DNA of 9,105 bases from contig RFLL01000196.1 of the NCBI GenBank assembly GCA_003693905.1, positions 1 through 9,105 on the forward strand, written 5' to 3'. The position numbers and the translations under genes were made by a program. This document shows positions 1-8,332 of the stretch, piece after piece (the first letter of the stretch is position 1; every line of letters begins with the position of its first letter). The notes under the pieces were generated by a model that was not told where the DNA came from, made no database searches, and saw only the letters and a program-made list of their open reading frames with translations. The DNA comes from Alphaproteobacteria bacterium (GTDB taxonomy: Bacteria > Pseudomonadota > Alphaproteobacteria > Kiloniellales > J153).

Positions 1-25
1 GGGCAGGGCGGAGTGAAAAGGGGGG

Positions 26-988
26 CTAGGCGGTTGCGACGCTCGGCTTGGCCAATATCCGCGGCAGCTTGAACTGCACCGATTCGCTGGTCACCGTGAC
101 TTCGCGGATCGTCACCTCGAAGCGGATACGGCAGGCCTCGATCACCTCTTCGACCAGAATTTCCGGCGCCGAGGCCCCGGCGGTGATGCCCAGGCGCGAA
201 ACGTCGCCGACGCGGTCCCAGTCGATGTCACTGGCACGCTGTACCAGCAGGGCATTGGGGCAGCCGAGTTTGCGCGCCACTTCGACCAGACGCTGCGAGT
301 TCGACGAGTTGGGGGCGCCGACGACGAGCATCGCATCGCATTGCGGCGCGATCGCCTTGACCGCCTGCTGGCGATTGGTGGTGGCGTAGCAGATGTCTTC
401 CTTCTTGGGACCGTGGATGTGCGGAAAGCGGCGTTGCAGGATGGCGACCATTTCGGCGGTGTCGTCGACCGACAGCGTCGTCTGGGTGATGAAGGCGAGA
501 TTTTCGGGATCGTGCACCTGTACGGTGCGGGCGTCTTCGGCGTTTTCGACCAGAAGGATCGCCCCTTCGGGAAGCTGGCCCATGGTTCCGATCACCTCCG
601 GGTGGCCGGCGTGGCCGATCAGGATGATCTGGCGGCCGATGCGGGCGTGGCGCTCGGCCTCGCGGTGGACCTTGCTGACCAGGGGGCAGGTGGCGTCGAG
701 ATAGAACAGGTTGCGCGCCTGGGCTTCGGCCGGAACCTGTTTCGGTACGCCGTGGGCGGAAAAGATCACCGGCACGCCCGGCGGCACCGCGGACAGTTCT
801 TCCACGAACACCGCTCCCTTGGCTTCCAGCGTCTCGACGACGAAGCGGTTGTGCACGATCTCGTGGCGGACATAGACCGGAGGGCCGAATTTTTCCAGCG
901 CGCGCTCGACGATCTCGATGGCACGTTCGACCCCGGCGCAAAAGCCGCGCGGACTGGCAAGCAGGATGGTCAGCGGTGGTTTCGGCAT
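26..988 (-). CDS. ispH: 4-hydroxy-3-methylbut-2-enyl diphosphate reductase (IspH/LytB)
   Basis: This gene encodes a cytosolic iron-sulfur enzyme that reductively dehydroxylates HMBPP to IPP and DMAPP, the last step of the MEP isoprenoid pathway. The 320-aa product has the usual family length. The three conserved cysteines that hold the cluster are at about residues 17 (SPRGFCAGV), 101 ([11 protein letters not shown]) and 200 ([11 protein letters not shown]). The substrate-binding motifs [24 protein letters not shown] and NSSNSQRL are also present in the expected order. The ATG at 988 places the first cysteine near the N-terminus as in known IspH proteins, although the Shine-Dalgarno match upstream is weak. 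The gene is divergent from the CDGSH protein gene. The stop codon lies 25 nt from the window edge, so its downstream neighbour cannot be seen. The function assignment is secure. Confidence 0.97.
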   Translation of the reverse strand: MPKPPLTILLASPRGFCAGVERAIEIVERALEKFGPPVYVRHEIVHNRFVVETLEAKGAVFVEELSAVPPGVPVIFSAHGVPKQVPAEAQARNLFYLDATCPLVSKVHREAERHARIGRQIILIGHAGHPEVIGTMGQLPEGAILLVENAEDARTVQVHDPENLAFITQTTLSVDDTAEMVAILQRRFPHIHGPKKEDICYATTNRQQAVKAIAPQCDAMLVVGAPNSSNSQRLVEVARKLGCPNALLVQRASDIDWDRVGDVSRLGITAGASAPEILVEEVIEACRIRFEVTIREVTVTSESVQFKLPRILAKPSVATA

Positions 989-1199
989 CGCGTATGTCGT
1001 TTTCCCGGTGGGCCGGCCCGTACACGCGGGCCACGGACGGGTGGCATGTCGAGAGCTGGGATACTATCGCCTATCGCAGGCTGTGGCGAGGGTCCCCGTG
1101 CGCCATCGCTTTCGGATGTGCCGGGCCTTGCTCCTCTCTTGTGCTTGTTCGGGCGCTTGCCTAAAGTCGCTCCAGCATAATGCAGATCCACATGGCCGG

Positions 1200-1229
1200 G
1201 TACAACGCGAAGGCCGTACAACGTGAAGG
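1200..1229 (+). repeat. 14-bp direct repeat before the CDGSH gene
   Basis: Two copies of gtacaacg(c/t)gaagg lie at 1200-1213 and 1216-1229, separated by CC, with a single mismatch between them. The second copy contributes most of the GAAGGA Shine-Dalgarno sequence used by the gene that starts at 1240. This could be a small tandem duplication or a pair of binding sites. No function can be assigned from sequence alone. Confidence 0.6.
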
Positions 1230-1239
1230 AAAGGGGGGC

Positions 1240-1479
1240 ATGGCCGATCCGATTCCCGCCCGGAAAACGCCTTACTGCGTGCGCGTTGAGGCCGGGCGCA
1301 CCTATTTCTGGTGTGCCTGCGGGCGCAGCAGGAAGCAGCCGTTCTGCGATGGCTCTCACAGCGGTACCGGGCTGACGCCGGTTCAGTACCGGGCCGAGGA
1401 GGCGGGGGAGGTCTGGTTCTGCGGCTGCAAGGCGACCCGGCGAGCACCGTTGTGCGACGGCACTCACAAGACCTTGTAG
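1240..1479 (+). CDS. Tandem CDGSH-type iron-sulfur protein
   Basis: This small 79-aa soluble protein consists almost entirely of two CDGSH iron-sulfur motifs of the form C-x-C-x2-(S/T)-x3-P-x-C-D-G-(S/T)-H. The first has Cys25, Cys27, Cys36 and His40; the second has Cys61, Cys63, Cys72 and His76. In this family each motif binds a [2Fe-2S] cluster through three Cys and one His. Cellular roles in bacteria are poorly defined, with redox or cluster handling usually proposed. The ATG at 1240 is chosen because GAAGGA (1225-1230) lies 9 nt upstream. In-frame ATGs at 1180 and 1192 lack such a site and would only add a non-conserved tail. The gene is divergent from ispH, and a lipoprotein gene begins 56 nt downstream on the same strand. 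The family call is firm; the biological role is unknown. Confidence 0.93.
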   Translation: MADPIPARKTPYCVRVEAGRTYFWCACGRSRKQPFCDGSHSGTGLTPVQYRAEEAGEVWFCGCKATRRAPLCDGTHKTL

Positions 1480-1535
1480 CCGTGCCGGGCGCCGCTCTCT
1501 CCGGAACCGGACCGCCCCGGCATCCGTCCCGGCGT

Positions 1536-2051
1536 GTGCGCCGGTGGCCTCTTCGCAGCGTTGCCGTGATCGGGCTGGCGCTCCTGGGGGCGTGTACCAG
1601 CGCGCCACCGCCGCCGTGCCCGAGCGTGGTCGGGGTGCCGGGAGCGCGCAACCTGGTGCGTTTCAACGGGCCCGGGCGCGATCTCACCGATGTTGCGTTC
1701 GAGGCGGCGATTCAGCGCGCCGATGTGATCGCCTGCGAGGTCGACGACAACGTGCTGACGGCCGAAATGCAGGTGACCCTGCGCGCAACCCGCGGCCCGG
1801 CCGATATCCGGCGGATGGCGCCGGTGCGCTATTTCGTGGCCATTGCCACGCGCGATCGCAAGGTTCTGGCGCGGGAGGAGTTCGCCCTCGACATTCCTTT
1901 CGAAGGCAACCGGACCAACGTACTCGCGGTCGACGAGCTGGAGCCGCGCATTCCCCGGGGCCCCGACAAGACCGGGGCCGATTATGTCCTCTATGTCGGG
2001 TTGGTGCTTACTCCGGAAGAATTCCGGTACAATCGGGAAAACGGTCTCTAG
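1536..2051 (+). CDS. Predicted outer-membrane or periplasmic lipoprotein, function unknown
   Basis: This predicted 171-aa lipoprotein starts at a GTG. The N-terminus MRRWPLRSVAVIGLALLGAC shows a basic n-region, a hydrophobic core and a lipobox (LLGAC) with the lipidated cysteine at residue 20. Positions +2 to +7 are TSAPPP, so there is no Asp at +2, the classical inner-membrane retention signal. The mature part is a single compact region with alternating beta-like strands (for example VRYFVAIATRD and DYVLYVGLVLTP) and ends in LTPEEFRYNRENGL. It resembles conserved hypothetical lipoproteins of alphaproteobacteria, but I cannot name a domain. The GTG at 1536 is chosen because it gives a textbook signal peptide; its Shine-Dalgarno match is poor. 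A GTG at 1482 would give an unusually long n-region. The gene may share a transcript with the CDGSH gene upstream. Confidence 0.8.
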   Translation: MRRWPLRSVAVIGLALLGACTSAPPPPCPSVVGVPGARNLVRFNGPGRDLTDVAFEAAIQRADVIACEVDDNVLTAEMQVTLRATRGPADIRRMAPVRYFVAIATRDRKVLAREEFALDIPFEGNRTNVLAVDELEPRIPRGPDKTGADYVLYVGLVLTPEEFRYNRENGL

Positions 2052-2145
2052 CTCTAGATCGGATTCCTTGTTTCCCGCCCCCGACCGGACCGGAGTTGGG
2101 CGCTGTCGGCGCCTTCGTGTTCCCTTCGGCAGGAATCATCGGCAG

Positions 2146-2572
2146 ATGCGATCCTGATTCACGCACTGTGCGCTTCACGTCCAGGACTTGCAGAAGTCGG
2201 TTGATTTCTACCGCGATTTTTGTGGTCTCGAAGTGATCCAGGAACACGGCGAGGGGCCGAACGATCATGCGGTCTGGATGAGCGAGCCGGGGCGCATGTC
2301 CGACCACGTGTTCGTGCTGCTTCTGGGCGGCAGCGGATATTCGCAGCCGGCGCGGGATCTGACCCATTTCGGTTTCGCCCTGGAAAGCGGGGCCGAAGTC
2401 GATGATATCGCCGCGCGGCGCTCGCGCCGCCGGATGTCTTGCCTGAGAGCCGGAGGCGTTCCCCTATCCCGCCGGCTACCGCTGCGCGCTGTGCGACCCC
2501 GACGGGTTTATCGTCGAGTTCAGCCATGGCCAGCCTCTGGGGCCGGGGGCGGAAGACGGCGTCGGCTGCTGA
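2146..2572 (+). pseudogene. Broken VOC/glyoxalase-family gene
   Basis: When frames are joined this region encodes a roughly 140-aa VOC-superfamily (glyoxalase/bleomycin-resistance fold) protein. The first part (FTHCALHVQDLQKSVDFYRDF through GAEVDDIAAR) reads in one frame. The second part (ARAAGCLA-stop-EPEAFPYPAGY, then CDPDGFIVEFSHGQPLG) reads in another. Candidate metal ligands are still recognisable: the His in ALHV, the His in THFGFAL and the Glu in FIVEF. Three lesions are visible. A TGA at 2155-2157 follows three codons after the only well-placed ATG (2146, with AGGA at 2131-2134). One extra base lies between about 2411 and 2419. A TGA at 2444-2446 sits where related proteins usually have Trp. 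A TTG at 2188 could reopen the frame but would remove the first metal-binding strand. The neighbouring genes are intact, so general sequencing error is a poor explanation. Confidence 0.8.
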
Positions 2573-2653
2573 TGCCCGCCGGGAGCCCGGATGGTCCGCT
2601 CCTGCGCTCCCCCCTTTCCGATCACGTTGTCGTGGTGCGGTCGGTGCCCTTGG

Positions 2654-2681
2654 TTGACTTTCCCCGGCAAGGCGTTAGCTT
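2654..2681 (+). promoter_or_regulatory. Candidate promoter of the gcv operon
   Basis: TTGACT at 2654-2659 matches the -35 consensus at five of six positions. A 16-nt spacer leads to TAGCTT (2676-2681), a weak -10 element. Transcription from here would start about 45 nt before the glycine riboswitch, which is the expected arrangement. The -10 match is poor, so this is tentative. Confidence 0.4.
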
Positions 2682-2685
2682 TGCC
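2666..2685. promoter_or_regulatory. 8-bp dyad overlapping the candidate promoter
   Basis: GGCAAGGC (2666-2673) can pair with GCTTTGCC (2678-2685) around a GTTA loop; seven pairs are Watson-Crick and one is G-T. The dyad lies across the spacer and -10 of the candidate gcv promoter. It could be an operator, or an RNA hairpin of a read-through transcript from upstream. No run of T follows, so it is not a typical intrinsic terminator. Confidence 0.35.
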
Positions 2686-2735
2686 TAGCGGCACCGGTCG
2701 GAAGAAGATGGCCCGGGTGGTGCCGGCCGTTGATT

Positions 2736-2820
2736 CCCCGCGGGAGAGACCGGATGCATGTCGCCTCCGGCGCCGAAGGAGCAACCGCCCCGGAAACTCT
2801 CAGGCAGAAGGACCGCGGGG
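2736..2820 (+). promoter_or_regulatory. Glycine riboswitch, aptamer 1
   Basis: This is the first aptamer of a tandem glycine riboswitch in the gcvT leader. CCCCGCGG (2736-2743) pairs perfectly with CCGCGGGG (2813-2820) to close P1. The conserved core blocks GGGAGAGACCGG, CGCCGAAGGAGCAACCGCC and GAAACTCTCAGGCAGAAGGAC follow in the order known for this class. Glycine binding to this RNA family usually switches on glycine cleavage genes. The T-G-A-T stretch just before P1 (2730-2735 region) could join the linker in the leader-linker kink-turn described for the class; that part is inference. Confidence 0.95.
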
Positions 2821-2829
2821 AAGAGGCAT

Positions 2830-2944
2830 CTCTGGAAAGCGGCCGCGGTGCGCCCAGGCGCAACGCGGGTGCACCGACGGGGTAAACCGGCAGGCGGCCG
2901 TTTGCGGCTCGCGCCGGTGAATCTCTCAGGTTCCTGGACAGAGG
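2830..2944 (+). promoter_or_regulatory. Glycine riboswitch, aptamer 2
   Basis: This is the second glycine aptamer, joined to the first by a linker of about nine nucleotides (2821-2829). P1 is formed by CTCTG (2830-2834) with CAGAG (2939-2943), extendable by a wobble pair. A stem built from CCGCG (2843-2847) with CGCGG (2864-2868) encloses GCGCC/GGCGC. A further arm is closed by CACCG (2872-2876) with CGGTG (2915-2919) and contains a GCCG-TTTG-CGGC hairpin. The conserved blocks CCGACGGGGTAAACC and AATCTCTCAGG, then CCTGGACAGAGG, identify the class. The third arm and the sequence between CTCTCAGG and GGACAG differ somewhat from the common consensus. Confidence 0.92.
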
Positions 2945-2950
2945 GGGCAC

Positions 2951-2977
2951 CGGCCACGCAAGGCGTGGTCGTGGCCG
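2951..2977 (+). promoter_or_regulatory. Possible riboswitch expression platform (alternative hairpins)
   Basis: Seven nucleotides after aptamer 2 the sequence can fold in two mutually exclusive ways. CGGCCACGC (2951-2959) can pair with GCGTGGTCG (2963-2971), nine pairs including one G-U. Alternatively CGGCCACG (2951-2958) can pair with CGTGGCCG (2970-2977), eight perfect pairs. A downstream CCAC (2980-2983) can also compete for GTGG. No U-run follows, so control of translation or of Rho access is more likely than intrinsic termination. The gcvT Shine-Dalgarno sequence is 14 nt further on. Confidence 0.4.
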
Positions 2978-3003
2978 AACCACCTGTCGCGAGGACCGAA
3001 ACC

Positions 3004-4128
3004 GTGGCCGCCACCGCATCCGATCTGAAGCAGACCCCGCTTCATGCCCTGCACATTGCGCTCGGCGCCCGCATGGTGCCGTTCGCCGGCTATGCGATGC
3101 CGGTGCAGTATCCCACCGGCATCCTCAAGGAGCACACCCACACCCGCACCCATGCCGGGTTATTCGACGTCTCGCACATGGGGCAGATCCGCCTTTCGGG
3201 ACCGGATGCCGCCGCGGCGCTGGAACGCCTGATCCCGGCCGATATCGTCGGACTGGCCGCCGGGCGGCAGCGTTACGGCCTGTTCACCAACGACACCGGC
3301 GGCATTCTTGACGACCTGATGGTGACCAATGCCGGCGACCATCTGTTCGTCGTCGTCAACGCCGCGTGCAAGGATCAGGATGTGGCGCATCTGCGCGCCC
3401 ATCTCGGATCATCGTGCACGATCGAGGTGCTGGGGGATCGCGCTCTTCTGGCTGTGCAGGGGCCGCGGGCCGCGGCGGTCATGGCGCGCCTGGCGCCGGA
3501 GGCGGCGAAGCTGACCTTCATGACCGGCGCCGCCGTGACGCTCGACGGCATCGCCTGCTTCGTCACGCGCTCCGGTTACACCGGCGAAGACGGGTTCGAA
3601 ATCTCGGTCCCGGCCACCTCTGCCGAAGCCTTGGCACGACGTCTGCTTGACCAGCCCGAGGTGGCGCCGATTGGCCTCGGGGCACGTGATTCGCTACGTC
3701 TGGAAGCGGGACTGTGTCTCTATGGTCACGACATCGACGCCACCACGACCCCGGTCGAGGCAAGCCTGAGCTGGGCCCTGTCCAAGGTGCGCCGGCCGGG
3801 CGGTGCGCGCGCCGGGGGATATCCCGGGGCGGCGATCATCGAGCGCCAGTTGGCCGAAGGTCCGCCGCGACGCCGGGTCGGTTTGCGCCCCGAGGGCCGA
3901 GCTCCGGTGCGCGAAGGCGCCGAGCTGCGCGATTCCGCGGGCCGGCCCGTGGGCCGCGTGACCAGCGGCGGGTTCGGCCCCACCGTCGGGGCACCGGTGG
4001 CCATGGGCTATGTCGAAACGTCGCTGAGCGCGCCGAGAACCGAACTTCAGGCATTGGTGCGCGGCAAGGCGCTGCCGGTGAAGGTGGCCGCGCTGCCGTT
4101 TGTCGCACACCGCTATTTCCGGGGCTGA
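3004..4128 (+). CDS. gcvT: Glycine cleavage system T protein (aminomethyltransferase)
   Basis: The T protein takes the aminomethyl group carried by lipoylated H protein and transfers its carbon to tetrahydrofolate, giving 5,10-methylene-THF and ammonia, in the cytosol. The 374-aa product has normal length. Family motifs appear in order: [26 protein letters not shown] (about residues 12-37), [11 protein letters not shown] (52-62), [10 protein letters not shown] with the conserved Asp pair near 103-104, [12 protein letters not shown], and [21 protein letters not shown] (225-245). A C-terminal GcvT domain includes [13 protein letters not shown] and ends near VAHRYFRG. The GTG at 3004 is chosen because GAGGA (2991-2995) lies 8 nt upstream and it lies just before the conserved start of the family. 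The open frame runs back through the riboswitch, but that part is not coding. The gene is controlled by the tandem glycine riboswitch upstream and is first in gcvTHP. Confidence 0.96.
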   Translation: MAATASDLKQTPLHALHIALGARMVPFAGYAMPVQYPTGILKEHTHTRTHAGLFDVSHMGQIRLSGPDAAAALERLIPADIVGLAAGRQRYGLFTNDTGGILDDLMVTNAGDHLFVVVNAACKDQDVAHLRAHLGSSCTIEVLGDRALLAVQGPRAAAVMARLAPEAAKLTFMTGAAVTLDGIACFVTRSGYTGEDGFEISVPATSAEALARRLLDQPEVAPIGLGARDSLRLEAGLCLYGHDIDATTTPVEASLSWALSKVRRPGGARAGGYPGAAIIERQLAEGPPRRRVGLRPEGRAPVREGAELRDSAGRPVGRVTSGGFGPTVGAPVAMGYVETSLSAPRTELQALVRGKALPVKVAALPFVAHRYFRG

Positions 4129-4172
4129 AACCCGTACTCTTTTCTCAAGGCTTTCAATCTGGGGACGAAATC

Positions 4173-4550
4173 ATGAGCGAACGGAAGTACACCAAGGACC
4201 ACGAATGGATCGTCGTCGATGCCGATGTCGGCACCGTCGGCATCAGCAACCACGCGCAGGAACAGTTGGGCGATGTCGTATTCGTGGAATTGCCCGAGGT
4301 CGGGCGCACGGTGGCCCGGGGCGACGAGGTGGCGACCGTCGAATCCGTCAAGGCGGCAAGCGAAATCTATGCCCCCGTATCGGGCGAAATCATGGCCGTC
4401 AACGACGCCTTGGGAGATGACCCGGCGCTGGTCAACGGCGATCCGCTGGGCAAGGGATGGTTCTTCAAGATCAAGCTCTCCAACCCGGCCGAACTGGACG
4501 AGTTGATGGACGAGGCGACGTATGAGGCCTACGCCGCCGGCCAGGCGTAG
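4173..4550 (+). CDS. gcvH: Glycine cleavage system H protein (lipoyl carrier)
   Basis: The H protein is the mobile lipoyl carrier that shuttles the aminomethyl intermediate from P protein to T protein and is then reoxidised by L protein. The 125-aa length is typical. The sequence begins KYTKDHEWI, the standard N-terminal motif. The lipoyl-lysine is Lys60 in [20 protein letters not shown]. The C-terminal [18 protein letters not shown] is also typical. The ATG at 4173 is preceded by GGGGA (4161-4165). The gene follows gcvT by 44 nt and precedes gcvP by 143 nt, on the same strand, as expected for one operon. Confidence 0.97.
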   Translation: MSERKYTKDHEWIVVDADVGTVGISNHAQEQLGDVVFVELPEVGRTVARGDEVATVESVKAASEIYAPVSGEIMAVNDALGDDPALVNGDPLGKGWFFKIKLSNPAELDELMDEATYEAYAAGQA

Positions 4551-4652
4551 ACCGCGCCACGCCATCCGTGACGGAGCGGATGCGACCCTCAGGCCCTTCG
4601 TGCCGGGTTGATCGAATCGATCCCTCATGGATTCCCCGGGAGCGCCGGAGCT

Positions 4653-4678
4653 TCCGGACGGATCCTCCGGACAGATCC
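4653..4678 (+). repeat. 13-bp tandem repeat just before the gcvP ribosome-binding site
   Basis: TCCGGACGGATCC (4653-4665) is followed directly by TCCGGACAGATCC (4666-4678), with one mismatch. The second copy abuts the AGGGAGA Shine-Dalgarno region of gcvP. Each copy contains the palindrome TCCGGA, so small hairpins could form near the gcvP start. It lies in the 143-nt gcvH-gcvP spacer. Any regulatory role is speculative. Confidence 0.6.
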
Positions 4679-4693
4679 AGGGAGACGTGTCAG

Positions 4694-7603
<2,910 letters not shown>

Positions 7604-7620
7604 ACGGAGCCGGAACGCGG

Positions 7621-8271
7621 ATGAGCGAACACGACCTGGGCTATTTGCTTGAAAACAACAGAGCCTGGGCGGAATCCAAGCTCAGGGCGGATCGCCACTT
7701 TTTCGCCCGCCTGTGTAAGGTCCAGAACCCGGATTATCTCTGGATCGGATGTTCGGACAGCCGGGTCCCGGCCAACGAGATCGTCGGCCTGCAACCCGGC
7801 GAGATGTTCGTGCATCGCAACATCGCCAACGTCGTTCCCCACAGCGACCTGAACTGTCTTGCGGTGATACAGTTCGCGGTCGAAGTTCTGGGCGTCCGGC
7901 ACATCATCGTGGTCGGGCATTATGGATGTGGCGGCATCAAGGCGGCGATGGAGAACAGGGATCACGGCCAGATCGAAAACTGGCTGACCCATATCAAGGA
8001 CGTTTACTGCCGGCACTACGAGACGATCACCGCCATCGCCGATCCCGAAGCCCGCGCCAACCGGTTGTGCGAACTGAACGTGGCGACACAGGTCCGCAAC
8101 GTTGCCAAGACGTCGATCGTTCAGAACGCATGGAGGAACGGCAGAACGCTGCGAATCCACGGCTGGATATACAGCCTCGAGGACGGCATCCTGCACGACT
8201 TGGGGGTCGGCATCGGCTCGGCCGGAGAGCTGCACCAAGTTTACCGTATCTTCGACGAAACCGGCGAATGA
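7621..8271 (+). CDS. Beta-class carbonic anhydrase
   Basis: This 216-aa enzyme interconverts CO2 and bicarbonate in the cytosol. It belongs to the beta class and is close in length to E. coli Can. Predicted zinc ligands are Cys44 (in WIGCSDSRVP), His100 and Cys103 (in VVGHYGCGGI). The Asp46-Arg48 pair of the CSDSR motif forms the usual catalytic dyad. FVHRNIAN and GELHQVYRIFDE are other regions typical of Can-like members, and no signal peptide is visible. The ATG at 7621 is preceded by GGAG (7606-7609). The gene lies only 17 nt after gcvP on the same strand with no terminator between, so co-transcription with gcvTHP is likely. That would link CO2 released by glycine cleavage to bicarbonate formation. 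The can/cynT distinction cannot be settled here, so no symbol is given. Confidence 0.95.
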   Translation: MSEHDLGYLLENNRAWAESKLRADRHFFARLCKVQNPDYLWIGCSDSRVPANEIVGLQPGEMFVHRNIANVVPHSDLNCLAVIQFAVEVLGVRHIIVVGHYGCGGIKAAMENRDHGQIENWLTHIKDVYCRHYETITAIADPEARANRLCELNVATQVRNVAKTSIVQNAWRNGRTLRIHGWIYSLEDGILHDLGVGIGSAGELHQVYRIFDETGE

Positions 8272-8332
8272 GAGCAGTTCCGGCCCGGCCCGGGATCGAG
8301 CCGGGGCGGTGCGGCGTGAACGGGAATTCGCC

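Noticed and set aside
1064..1077. Tandem CTATCGC CTATCGC in the ispH-CDGSH spacer
   Set aside because: Only two 7-bp copies; chance occurrence is plausible and no promoter element aligns with it.
341..1180. 279-codon plus-strand open frame opposite ispH
   Set aside because: It is mostly antisense to ispH, with low-complexity composition and no family features.
1157..1181. TTGCCT and CATAAT as a promoter for the CDGSH gene
   Set aside because: The spacer would be only 13 nt, too short for a sigma-70-type promoter. The CATAAT alone is suggestive but not enough.
2098..2120. Hairpin GGCGC-tgtcg-GCGCC followed by TTCGTGTT as a terminator of the lipoprotein gene
   Set aside because: The stem has only five base pairs and the following sequence is not a real T-run.
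2444..2446. TGA read as Trp or selenocysteine in the VOC gene
   Set aside because: Other genes here use TGA as their normal stop, no selenocysteine element is evident, and a frameshift in the same gene points to simple decay.
2758..3003. Open frame extending gcvT upstream to an ATG at 2758
   Set aside because: It runs through both glycine aptamers and is not GcvT-like. The GTG at 3004 has a good Shine-Dalgarno and begins just before the conserved protein sequence.
8285..8307. GC-rich dyad between the convergent carbonic anhydrase and chemoreceptor genes as a bidirectional terminator
   Set aside because: Pairing is imperfect (a bulge in GCCCGG/CCGGGGC) and there is no T-run on either strand.
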